From assembly GCA_016220045.1 (NCBI GenBank), contig JACRIP010000012.1:1-9640 (forward strand): DNA of 9,640 nucleotides. Reading direction: 5' to 3'. Below, piece after piece: positions 1 through 6,341 of this stretch; the stretch's first letter is position 1; every line of letters starts with the position of its first letter. The DNA is from Planctomycetota bacterium (lineage in GTDB: Bacteria > Planctomycetota > MHYJ01 > WSZJ01 > JACPWG01). The notes beneath the pieces were generated by a model, which saw only the letters and a program-made list of their open reading frames with translations, ran no database searches and had not been told where the DNA came from. The position numbers and the translations under genes were made by a program.

Positions 1-719
1 ATCTGGCGCTCCAACTGGTTCGCGCGCTCGCGCAGCGCCTGCGCGCGCCCTTCCGGCCCACCCGGCCCGCCTGGGCCGCCCGGCCCACCGGGGCCGCCGG
101 GGCCGTGCGCCCGCTCGCCGGGTCCAGGCGCCAGGATCGCGTGCAGCTCCTGCACCGCCTCGCGGTACTGCCCGTTGCGCTCCAGAATGCGCGAGGCCGC
201 CACCCGCACCTGCGCCTCCACCAGCTTGTGCACCACGTGCTGCATCTCCTCGTGGTGCCCGCTCTCCATCATGCGCTTCGCCAGCGCCTTGAGGGTCTCG
301 ATCAGGTCCTGCGCCGGATCAAACGGAGGCGGGATCGGGGGATGACCTGGGGGCATGCCCGGGGGGCCGCCGTGCGGGCCGCCCGGAGGTCCGGCATGCG
401 GGCCACCCGGAGGGCCGCCGGGCCCACCCGGTCCACCCGGTCCGCCCGGGGGAGGCCCGCCGTGGGGACCGCCCGACGGTCCATCGTGCGGGCGCGCCTG
501 CGGGCCCCGGTCGCCGCCGCGCTCCCCACCCCGGTCGCCGCCCGGCCGCGGGGGCGGCGGCGGCAGGAATTCCTCGCGCTCCAGGACGCCGTTGCCGTTG
601 GCGTCCAGCGCCGAAAATTCGTCCGCCGGATCGACGGCACGCGCGGGCGCGGGCGCGCTGAACAGGGCCGCAAGCAAGGCTGCTCCGGTCAGGGCCCAGC
701 GGGGACGGAACGAGTTCAT
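1..719 (-). CDS. Secreted EF-hand protein with Gly-Pro-rich tracts (3' end beyond the window)
   Basis: Read from the ATG at 719 to the left edge, this gives 239 residues without a stop. Residues 1-28 form a signal peptide (Arg near the N-terminus, a hydrophobic core, and an Ala-Arg-Ala cleavage site before Val29), so the protein is probably exported. Residues 39-50 match an EF-hand calcium loop: D39, N41, N43, E47 and E50 at positions 1, 3, 5, 9 and 12. Residues about 52-132 are Pro/Gly/Arg-rich with GGP repeats. Residues 134-198 look helical and charged, a second GGP tract spans about 206-222, and a helical segment then runs off the window. Only one EF-hand is visible in this part. A GGAGG ribosome site lies just upstream. 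The exact function is unknown; a periplasmic or surface calcium-binding or scaffolding role is inference. The reading frame is supported by the signal peptide, EF-hand and ribosome site together. Confidence 0.75.
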   Translation of the reverse strand, partial: MNSFRPRWALTGAALLAALFSAPAPARAVDPADEFSALDANGNGVLEREEFLPPPPPRPGGDRGGERGGDRGPQARPHDGPSGGPHGGPPPGGPGGPGGPGGPPGGPHAGPPGGPHGGPPGMPPGHPPIPPPFDPAQDLIETLKALAKRMMESGHHEEMQHVVHKLVEAQVRVAASRILERNGQYREAVQELHAILAPGPGERAHGPGGPGGPGGPGGPGGPEGRAQALRERANQLERQ

Positions 720-724
720 GACCA

Positions 725-729
725 CCTCC
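725..729 (-). promoter_or_regulatory. Ribosome binding site of the EF-hand protein gene
   Basis: On the minus strand this reads GGAGG, 5 bases before the ATG at 719, with GTG continuing the match. It fixes the start of the left-edge gene. Confidence 0.7.
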
Positions 730-833
730 GGAAAGTTCCACCATGGGGCGGACGCGCAGCCGGAGACCCGGCCGCTCTGCGAGGATGAACGGGAGAATAG
801 CCGGAATATTGTGGGCCGGGAAAGGAAATCGGC

Positions 834-889
834 GGTGGACGGTGGACGGTGGTCAGTGGACGGTGGTCAGTGGACGGTGGTCAGTGGTC
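834..889. repeat. Heptamer minisatellite, eight units
   Basis: Eight consecutive 7-base units follow the pattern RGTGGWC (GGTGGAC, GGTGGTC, AGTGGAC or AGTGGTC), then a degenerate ninth at 890-896. The last seven units partly alternate as 14-base doublets. It lies in the gap upstream of the EF-hand gene. A 7-base period would shift the reading frame, so it is not a protein repeat. Confidence 0.8.
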
Positions 890-1073
890 AGTGTGGATGG
901 GGATGCGGGAGCGCGAGCGGTGGAAGACGTGGTCTACGCCAGCGGCGCTACCGCGACCGGTGGAGACGGCGCGCCGACCGCACCCCGCCGCGACGACAGG
1001 GTAGTTTCCTGAGCCCGCGCGGAGGCGCTCCGCCTGAAGAGGCTGTCGCAAAAGGCCGCGACAACTGGCCCTT

Positions 1074-1102
1074 CGGTGCAGGCCGGAAGGCCTGCACCAC
1101 AA
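1074..1102 (+). repeat. REP-like palindrome, copy 1
   Basis: The core at 1075-1098 is a hairpin with perfect 10-base arms (GGTGCAGGCC and GGCCTGCACC) around a GGAA loop. The 29-base unit is repeated in reverse orientation at 1147-1175, with 27 of 29 positions identical. It resembles bacterial REP elements, which are mobilised by dedicated RAYT transposases; none is encoded in this window. Confidence 0.65.
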
Positions 1103-1146
1103 TTGCCGAAGACCTCTCGAAGTCAACCTTGATGTGCGCGGAACCC

Positions 1147-1175
1147 TTGTGGCGCAGGCCTTCCGGCCTGCGCCG
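1147..1175 (-). repeat. REP-like palindrome, copy 2 (inverted relative to copy 1)
   Basis: The core at 1151-1174 is a hairpin with 10-base arms (GGCGCAGGCC and GGCCTGCGCC) around a TTCC loop. The two differences from copy 1 lie opposite each other in the stem (T-A becomes C-G), so pairing is preserved. The pair is separated by 44 bases, the inverted arrangement known from REP doublets (BIMEs). Confidence 0.65.
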
Positions 1176-1323
1176 CGAGCTTTCCGGCGTCGGAGTCCCG
1201 TGGTCCCCCTCCGAGCTCCGGATCGAGGCGCCCACGCCCGGCTCAGACTTTCGCGACCGCCTCCTCCGGCGGCATCGCCGGCCGCAAGCCGACCGCGCTC
1301 CCCGCCTGCCTCGCCCGCCGCCC

Positions 1324-2433
1324 CTACCCCGCCGCCACGGCCACGCGCGCGCCCGCCGCCACCCGTCCGCCGACGACGCGCGGCGTCGCGCGCCCACCCC
1401 GCTCCAGCCGATCCGCGAGATCCGGCCACGCGCCCGCGAATTCCTCGTCCAGGCAACGCCGCCCGGCCTCCGCCTCGCCCTTGCGCGCGACCTGCGCCGC
1501 CGCCACCACCTCCTGCAGGTCGTCCAGGTCGAAGAGATAGGCGTTCGGCAGATTGGCCACCAGCGGATCGACGTTGCGCGGGACCGACAGGTCGAGCAGG
1601 CAGAGCGGCGCGCCCGAGCGCCGGTGCAACGCATCGACCACGTCCAGCAGCCCGACCAGCGGACGCTCGGACGCGGTCGCGAAGATCGCGATGTCCGCCT
1701 GGTGCAGGACCTCAGGCAAATCCCGGAGCGGGAAGGCCTCCCCGCCCACCTGCGCCGCCAGCTTGCGCGCCTTCTCCAGGCACCGGTTGGCGACCATCAC
1801 GCGCACGCCTTCGTAGCGCCGCAGCCGCGCCAGCGCCAGCTCCGCCGTCTGCCCGGCGCCCACCAGGAGCACCGTCTTGCGATCGAGCGTGGCGAACACC
1901 TTGCCCATGAAGTCGAGCGCCACCGATGCGACCGAGGACTTCCCCTGAGAGACCCCGGTCTCGGCATGCACCGCTTTCGCCGCGTGCAGCGCCTTCTGGA
2001 AGAGGATGTTGAGCAGCGTCCCGGTGCGCCCCGCCTCCTTCGCCGCCTCGTAGGCCTCCTTGACCTGGCCGAGGATCTGGCACTCCCCCACGATCAGGGA
2101 GTCCAGGCCGGAGGCGACCCGGAAAAGATGGCGCGCCGCTTCCGCCCCTTCGTGAAAGAAGGTGTGCCGCTCGATCGAGCCCGCGGGCAGCCGCCAGGCG
2201 CGCTCCCCGCGCAACGGGGCCAGCAAGGCGTCTGCGGGAATCGCCTGATCCACGGCCGCGTAGACCTCCACCCGATTGCAGGTGGACAGGAGCGCGACCT
2301 CGCGCACGCCCGGCAGGCCCGCCAACTCGTCCAGCACCGCGCCGAAATGCTCCCGCGAGACCGCGAGCGCTTCCCGGATCTCGACCGGCGCCGTCTTGTG
2401 ACTCACCCCCGCCACGAGCAGATTCATGCGCAT
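1324..2433 (-). CDS. hemA: Glutamyl-tRNA reductase with a shortened C-terminus
   Basis: It reduces glutamyl-tRNA(Glu) to glutamate-1-semialdehyde with NADPH, the first committed step of C5 tetrapyrrole synthesis, in the cytoplasm. Visible signatures are GVSHKTAPVEIRE at the N-terminus, LSTCNRVEVY with the catalytic Cys, GECQILGQVKEAY, and the nucleotide-binding VLLVGAGQTAELA. Several starts are possible: GTG at 2466, ATG at 2433 and ATG at 2427. The ATG at 2427 puts the catalytic Cys at residue 50, as in E. coli; 2433 has a weak GGGGTG 6 bases upstream and is used here. The frame ends about 68 residues after the DLDDL motif, whereas E. coli HemA continues for over 100, so most of the C-terminal dimerisation domain is missing. 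It lies 122 bases downstream of the cytochrome c gene on the same strand. The identification is secure; activity of the short form is not. Confidence 0.93.
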   Translation of the reverse strand: MRMNLLVAGVSHKTAPVEIREALAVSREHFGAVLDELAGLPGVREVALLSTCNRVEVYAAVDQAIPADALLAPLRGERAWRLPAGSIERHTFFHEGAEAARHLFRVASGLDSLIVGECQILGQVKEAYEAAKEAGRTGTLLNILFQKALHAAKAVHAETGVSQGKSSVASVALDFMGKVFATLDRKTVLLVGAGQTAELALARLRRYEGVRVMVANRCLEKARKLAAQVGGEAFPLRDLPEVLHQADIAIFATASERPLVGLLDVVDALHRRSGAPLCLLDLSVPRNVDPLVANLPNAYLFDLDDLQEVVAAAQVARKGEAEAGRRCLDEEFAGAWPDLADRLERGGRATPRVVGGRVAAGARVAVAAG

Positions 2434-2555
2434 GCTCGACACCCCGGTGGAGACCAGCGACACCACACCTTACCCCAAAGGGCCCGCGTTCGCCTGGGCG
2501 CAGGCCGCCCCACGGTCCGCCGGAAGCGAACCCGGGGCGGCCCCGCTCGTCCCGG

Positions 2556-3137
2556 CTACTCCGTCTCGTCGCCGCCCTTCCCCTTGTTGGGGTTCGGGTG
2601 CGCAATCTTCTCGGCGAACTTCTTGAAGTCGAATTCCTTGTAGAAGGGGCTGTCCTTGTTGTGGCACTTGGTGCACACCTTCTCGTCGGGCAGGGTCATG
2701 CCCGCGGCCTTGGCCTTCTCCACGTCCTTCATGATCTCTTTCTTCTGATAGTCCGCGCCCGGCCCGTGGCAGGCCTCGCACTGCACGCCCTCTTCGACCT
2801 TGAACTTCTCGCCCAGGGCCTCCGCGGCGACGCCGAAGGCCGTGGTGTGGCAGCGCAGGCATTCCGGCGCCTTCTGGGGGTCCGCAATCCCCTTCTCCTT
2901 CGCCACCTTCTTGGACTCTTCGCTCGCCAGCGTCGCATAGGCCTTGCTGTGTTTGCTCTCCAGCCACTTGCCGTGCTGGTTGCCCTTGGCCTCGGACTTG
3001 TGGCAGACCTTGCACTTGTCCACGCCGACGTAGTTGTGCGCGGGCTTCTCCGGCTCCGCCTTGACCTCCGAGTGCAGCCAGCCGAGCAGGCCGGTCACGG
3101 CCAACCCACAGAGCGCGGTTCCGAACGGTAGGCGCAT
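2556..3137 (-). CDS. Periplasmic tetrahaem cytochrome c (cytochrome c554-like)
   Basis: A 193-residue protein with a signal peptide (residues 1 to about 27, hydrophobic 5-20) and four CXXCH haem c sites: CKVCH 42-46, CLRCH 93-97, CEACH 120-124 and CTKCH 155-159. His55, His63 and His180 are candidate distal ligands. The mature part is Lys/Glu-rich and ends in a charged, disordered-looking tail. The spacing and the CEACHGPGADY segment resemble the cytochrome c554-type multihaem family, which carries electrons in the periplasm; the partner is unknown. The ATG at 3137 has an AGGAG-type ribosome site 7 bases upstream (minus strand, about 3144-3148). hemA follows on the same strand, so haem supply and a haem-rich product may be expressed together. 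The class is certain; the specific electron-transfer role is not. Confidence 0.88.
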   Translation of the reverse strand: MRLPFGTALCGLAVTGLLGWLHSEVKAEPEKPAHNYVGVDKCKVCHKSEAKGNQHGKWLESKHSKAYATLASEESKKVAKEKGIADPQKAPECLRCHTTAFGVAAEALGEKFKVEEGVQCEACHGPGADYQKKEIMKDVEKAKAAGMTLPDEKVCTKCHNKDSPFYKEFDFKKFAEKIAHPNPNKGKGGDETE

Positions 3138-3808
3138 GGCAATCTCCTATGCGTGGTGAATGGATGATGTCGCGACGCCGCATTGCAAGTACCGTACCCG
3201 GGGCGGGGACGACGCCGCCGCCGGAGCCCGGACCGGCGGCCCCGCGCGCGGCCGCCGCCCGGCGCGCCTACCGCCCGCGCGGTTGCACGTCCTTTCGGCC
3301 GCGCCCCGACTCACCCCGGCCCGGCCGCTCCGCGTCGTCCCCGCGACCGGACACTCCCCCGCTCGCCCCGGAACTCGGCGGAGATTTTCCCAGGTCGCCG
3401 GAAGTTTCCTCGTGTAGCCAAAATAGCTCCACTGACTACGGTCGTTCCCCGGGCACCGTCCTCACCCTCCACCCGGCGGGCAGGAGTGCGTGAGAGCGCG
3501 GGGAATTTTTCACAATCGCCCTCGGCGGGGCAGGGAAAAACCCGCGGTTGTCCCCGCCGGATCGGTCTGAATCCCCGAATTCGCCGTACGCGGTGGCAGT
3601 GCGCAGGGGTGCCCCGGCGCACGGACGTGGTTAGCATAGGCAGGCCAGGGACGCGGCGCAAGGCCTTTTGGAGGCGAGCCGTCCGACCCGGAGGAGGACG
3701 CGGTCGCGCGCCAGCGCCACTCCGCGGGGCGTGGGCGCGGGGACCGGCCTGGGCGGCGGTACGAGCTTTGCCTTGAACCCTTTCCAACCACGTAGGAAGG
3801 GGGGCGTC
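3138..3808. other. Divergent intergenic region between the cytochrome/hemA unit and the cyclase operon
   Basis: No convincing gene lies here. Open frames on both strands translate to Arg/Pro-rich, low-complexity sequence without recognisable motifs. It must hold the promoters of both flanking units, but I see no well-matched -35/-10 pair and no sigma-54 site. Bases about 3380-3560 are more AT-rich in patches (T- and A-runs near 3507 and 3536). An imperfect inverted repeat pairs GGCGGGG at 3524-3530 with CCCCGCC at 3552-3558. Confidence 0.5.
3794..3800 (+). promoter_or_regulatory. Ribosome binding site of the diguanylate cyclase gene
   Basis: AGGAAGG sits 8 bases before the ATG at 3809. This sets the start there rather than at the in-frame TTG at 3668, whose extra 47 residues are Arg/Gly-rich and have no counterpart in the related kinase. 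Confidence 0.7.
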
Positions 3809-4675
3809 ATGAGCGAGGAATCAGCGACCGGAGCGACACCGCGACCTGCCGCACGCATGAACGTACGCGTGTTGCTGCGAGCGGCCCTGCGGCCGTACAC
3901 GTACCGCCCGATCGCGAATCCGTATGTGCGCTTCGGGCTGCTGTTCGGGCTGCCGATCCCGCTGGTGACGCTCGGCCTGGAGTTGTGGCTGCGCGGGCTG
4001 CCGGCGACGGCGGCGGCGGTGGGGTCGGTGCTGCGGGAGCACCCGATCCAGCTCCTGTTTCTGGCGCATCCGCTGCTGTTCGCGTGGGTCTTCGGCCTGA
4101 TCGGGACGCTGGCGCGCGAGCGCAACGTGCGCCTGACGCAGCTTTTCGAGCGCCTGAATCGGCTGGCGAGCCACGACAGCCTGACCGGGCTCCTGAATCA
4201 CGGGCACATCCTGGAGCATTTGGCGCTGGAGATCGAGCGGGCGCGGCGCGCGCACCTGCCGCTCTGCTGCCTGATGATCGACCTGGACAACCTGAAGCCG
4301 ATCAACGACGTGCACGGGCACCTGGCCGGGGACCGGGTGCTGATGGACCTGGCGGAGCTGATCCAGCGCGCGGTGCGGCCGTACGACGTGGCCGGCCGCT
4401 ACGGGGGCGACGAATTCCTGATCGTCGTGCCGCAGCTCGGCGCGGAGCACGCGCGCGAGGCGGCGGAGCGCCTGCGCGAGCGCGTGGCGCAGCACGATTT
4501 CCTGCTCCCCTGGTCGGGGCAGCGGGTGCACCCGACGCTGTCGATCGGCCTCGCGACCTACCCGGAAGACGGGCTGACGCGCGCGGAACTGATTGCGGCG
4601 TCCGATCGGGCGATGTACCGAGCCAAGGCGGACGGCAAGAACCGGGTACGCGTGGCGCAGGAGCTGAGCCGGTAG
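3809..4675 (+). CDS. Membrane-bound diguanylate cyclase (GGDEF with I-site)
   Basis: A 288-residue protein predicted to make cyclic di-GMP from two GTP at the inner membrane. Two hydrophobic segments (about 42-61 and 80-99) form an N-terminal module, followed by a short linker (about 100-120) and a GGDEF domain (about 121-285). Catalytic features are intact: DSLTGLLN at 123-130, the metal-binding D158 in MIDLDNLKPIND, and GGDEF at 199-203. The allosteric I-site RPYD (190-193) lies exactly five residues before GGDEF, which predicts product inhibition. Residues 37-103 match residues 51-117 of the histidine kinase two genes downstream at 39 of 67 positions without gaps. It is the first gene of an operon; the receiver gene follows after 34 bases. 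No EAL domain is present, so synthesis rather than breakdown is expected. Confidence 0.92.
   Translation: MSEESATGATPRPAARMNVRVLLRAALRPYTYRPIANPYVRFGLLFGLPIPLVTLGLELWLRGLPATAAAVGSVLREHPIQLLFLAHPLLFAWVFGLIGTLARERNVRLTQLFERLNRLASHDSLTGLLNHGHILEHLALEIERARRAHLPLCCLMIDLDNLKPINDVHGHLAGDRVLMDLAELIQRAVRPYDVAGRYGGDEFLIVVPQLGAEHAREAAERLRERVAQHDFLLPWSGQRVHPTLSIGLATYPEDGLTRAELIAASDRAMYRAKADGKNRVRVAQELSR
3917..4117 (+). other. Region encoding the shared two-helix membrane module, copy in the cyclase
   Basis: It encodes cyclase residues 37-103: FGLLFGLPIPL in the first helix, a loop with LPATAAAV and REHP (His78), and LFLAHPLLFA (His87) in the second helix. The paired copy is in the kinase gene at 5261-5461. 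I do not recognise it as a named sensor domain. Confidence 0.75.
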
Positions 4676-4696
4676 CGGGGCCGGACCCCGCGCCGT

Positions 4697-4701
4697 GGAG
4701 G
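4697..4701 (+). promoter_or_regulatory. Ribosome binding site of the receiver gene
   Basis: GGAGG lies 8 bases before the ATG at 4710. It overlaps the in-frame GTG at 4695, so 4710 is the likely start. Confidence 0.7.
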
Positions 4702-4709
4702 AAACGGAA

Positions 4710-5114
4710 ATGACCAAGACGATCCTGGCGATCGACGACGATGCGGACACGCGGACGCTGCTCGCGGCGCTCCTGGAGGCGGAAGGCTATCGGGCCCTTA
4801 CCGCAGACGGGGGCAAGGCCGCGCTCGCGCTCCTGGAGACCGAAACCCCGGACCTGATCCTGCTCGACCTGTCGATGCCCGAAATGGACGGCTTCGACTT
4901 CTGCCGCGAGCTGTCCCACGGGGGGCGCTCCCGGTCGATCCCGATCATCGTGCTGACGGCGCTCGACACCTTCACCTACTCGGAGGAATTCCTCTCCAGC
5001 CTCTTCGACGTACAGCTTTTCATGTACAAGCCGTTCAAGCCGAACGTCCTGCTCGAAAACGTGCGCACGGCGCTGGCGCGTCCGCCCGCCCACATTCCCG
5101 AGGAGCGCACGTGA
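4710..5114 (+). CDS. Single-domain response regulator (receiver only)
   Basis: A 134-residue CheY-like receiver with no output domain. The acidic pair D10/D11, phospho-acceptor D53 (LLDLSMPEMDG), T83 (VLTAL) and K107 (YKPF) are all present, so phosphorylation should work. The stretch between T83 and K107 is unusual: the common Ala/Gly-rich helix and GADDY-type motif are replaced by aromatic sequence (DTFTYSEEFLSSLFDVQLFMY), altering the face through which receivers usually signal. The stop codon overlaps the kinase GTG (GTGA at 5111-5114), implying translational coupling, so the downstream kinase is the likely phosphodonor. With no output domain of its own it probably acts through protein contact, conceivably on the upstream cyclase; that target is inference. 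Confidence 0.9.
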   Translation: MTKTILAIDDDADTRTLLAALLEAEGYRALTADGGKAALALLETETPDLILLDLSMPEMDGFDFCRELSHGGRSRSIPIIVLTALDTFTYSEEFLSSLFDVQLFMYKPFKPNVLLENVRTALARPPAHIPEERT

Positions 5115-6265
5115 CGGCGCTCGCCGCCTCCTCCCCGCCCGGCGAGGACCTCCGCCCGGTCCGGGAGCGCATCCAGCCGCTCCTCGGCGGCCCCTCCTCC
5201 ACGATCGTCCGCGAGTTCTTCGCGGCGCTTCGCGACCCGTTCACGCGTTCGCTCCGGCACAATACCTACCTGTGGTTCGGGGTCCTCTGGGGCCTGCCCA
5301 TCCCGCTCTTCTCCCTCGGCATCGACCTCCTCGCCCGCGACCTGCCCGTGACCATGATTCAGGTTTTCGCCGTATTCCGGGAACACCCGCTCCATTTCCT
5401 CTTCCTCGCCCACCCGCTCCTCTTCGCGGTGGTCTTCGGCGCGATGGGCAGCGTGCGCCGGCAGAAGGACCAGAAGATCGCCGGGCTGATCGCGGACCTG
5501 GAAGAGCACCTGCGCCTGCTCGCGGCGGCCAACGCGGAGCTGAAGGGCCTGGACCGGCTGAAGAGCGAGTTCCTGGCGAACGTAAGCCACGAGCTGCGCA
5601 CGCCCCTGGTTTCGATCCAGGGGTACAGCGAGATGATCCTGGAGGGCCGGCTCGGCCCGATCAACGCGAAGCAGGCCGAGGGGCTCCAGATCGCCGGCCG
5701 CAACGTGATCCGCCTCCTCGACCTGATCAACGAACTGCTCGAGTTTTCGCGCCTGCAGTCGGGCAAATCCACCTTCCACATCGGCGCCTTCGACCTGCGC
5801 GACGCCGTCCACGCCGCCGCCGTCCTCTTGCGCCCGCGGCTGGAGGAGAAACGCCTGCGCTTCGAGGAGGCGGTCCCGCCGGACGCCTGTTCGATCTTCG
5901 CCGACCGCGACAAGCTCAACCGCGTCTTCATCAACCTGCTGTCGAACGCGGTCAAGTTCACGCCGGAGGGCGGCACGATCGCCACCGCGGTCGCGCGCGA
6001 CGAGTCCGGCATGTACCGGATCGAAGTCCGCGACACCGGCTGCGGCATCCCGGCCGAGGCGCACGGGCGCGTCTTCGAACGCTTCTGGCAGTACGACGGC
6101 TCGACCCGGCGCAAACACGGCGGCACCGGCCTCGGCCTCGCGATCTGCAAGGAAATCGTGCAGGGCCACGGCGGACGGATCAGCTTCGAGAGCGCGGAAG
6201 GAAAAGGAACCGTGATGAGGGTGTTGCTGCCGATCGGCCGTGCGGGAACGGAGACCTCGCCGTAG
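5111..6265 (+). CDS. Membrane histidine kinase with a two-helix sensor module
   Basis: A 384-residue kinase starting at a GTG that overlaps the receiver stop, with AGGAG at 5101-5105. A polar N-terminus (1-50) precedes the membrane module (51-117; helices about 55-74 and 94-112), a coiled-coil linker (about 118-150), a HisKA domain with phospho-acceptor H160 in FLANVSHELRTPL, and an ATPase domain. The ATPase has the N box around N275 and N279, the G1 box DTGCGIP (308-314) and the G2 box GGTGLGLAICK (337-347). There is no periplasmic domain: the helices are joined by a loop of about 20 residues, so the signal is likely sensed within or at the membrane. The module is nearly the same as that of the upstream cyclase. 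All catalytic boxes are intact. The signal is unknown. Confidence 0.92.
   Translation: MTALAASSPPGEDLRPVRERIQPLLGGPSSTIVREFFAALRDPFTRSLRHNTYLWFGVLWGLPIPLFSLGIDLLARDLPVTMIQVFAVFREHPLHFLFLAHPLLFAVVFGAMGSVRRQKDQKIAGLIADLEEHLRLLAAANAELKGLDRLKSEFLANVSHELRTPLVSIQGYSEMILEGRLGPINAKQAEGLQIAGRNVIRLLDLINELLEFSRLQSGKSTFHIGAFDLRDAVHAAAVLLRPRLEEKRLRFEEAVPPDACSIFADRDKLNRVFINLLSNAVKFTPEGGTIATAVARDESGMYRIEVRDTGCGIPAEAHGRVFERFWQYDGSTRRKHGGTGLGLAICKEIVQGHGGRISFESAEGKGTVMRVLLPIGRAGTETSP
5261..5461 (+). other. Region encoding the shared two-helix membrane module, copy in the kinase
   Basis: It encodes kinase residues 51-117: FGVLWGLPIPL in the first helix, a loop with LPVTMIQV and REHP (His92), and LFLAHPLLFA (His101) in the second. 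It aligns without gaps to cyclase residues 37-103 at 39 of 67 positions. Confidence 0.75.
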
Positions 6266-6341
6266 TGCGGATTGTCACATTGCCGCATTGTCACATTGTC
6301 TCATTAGAAGCCCTGATGCCACCCGGGCGTAGCGAGCCGCC

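Larger units (their letters stand above)
1030..1272. repeat. Diverged inverted repeat flanking the REP-like pair
   Basis: Bases 1030-1053 and the reverse complement of 1249-1272 agree at 20 of 24 positions. Read as codons, both give Pro-Pro-Glu-Glu-Ala-Val-Ala-Lys (plus strand on the left, minus strand on the right), and all four differences fall in third positions. The arms bracket both REP-like hairpins. Whether this is an old element end or a coding remnant cannot be decided here. Confidence 0.4.
720..1323. other. Non-coding stretch between hemA and the EF-hand gene, rich in repeats
   Basis: No credible gene is seen on either strand. The open frames crossing it are low-complexity Arg/Gly/Pro translations typical of GC-rich DNA. 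It holds, from left to right, the 5' leader of the EF-hand gene, a heptamer tandem repeat (834-889), a diverged 24-base inverted repeat (1030-1053 with 1249-1272), a 6-base stem (1044-1049 with 1058-1063), and an inverted pair of REP-like hairpins (1074-1102 and 1147-1175). No hairpin followed by a T-run that would clearly terminate hemA was found. Confidence 0.6.

Noticed and set aside
834..896. CRISPR array
   Set aside because: The units are 7 bases with no spacers. The other repeats in the window are inverted pairs, not spaced direct repeats.
1243..1323. In-frame continuation of hemA past its TAG for 26 codons
   Set aside because: It does not resemble the missing dimerisation domain, and no readthrough signal is visible; chance openness is the simpler reading.
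355..2643. Long plus-strand open frame of 762 codons
   Set aside because: It is antisense to hemA and to the EF-hand gene, its translation is Arg/Pro-rich and lacks motifs, and it crosses the repeats. Few stops are expected in such GC-rich DNA.
2598..3131. Plus-strand open frame of 177 codons
   Set aside because: It is antisense to the cytochrome c gene, which has four CXXCH sites, a signal peptide and a ribosome site.
3183..3787. Open frames on both strands in the divergent gap
   Set aside because: They are low-complexity Arg/Pro/Ala translations with no ribosome site or motif that I can support.
3138..3808. Sigma-54 promoter (TGGCAC-N5-TTGCW) upstream of the cyclase operon
   Set aside because: The nearest candidate, TGGCAG near 3594, lacks the downstream GC element. 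No good match was found in the other gaps either.
4976..6169. Minus-strand open frame of 397 codons
   Set aside because: It lies opposite the receiver and histidine kinase genes, whose catalytic motifs are complete; the antisense translation has no recognisable domain.
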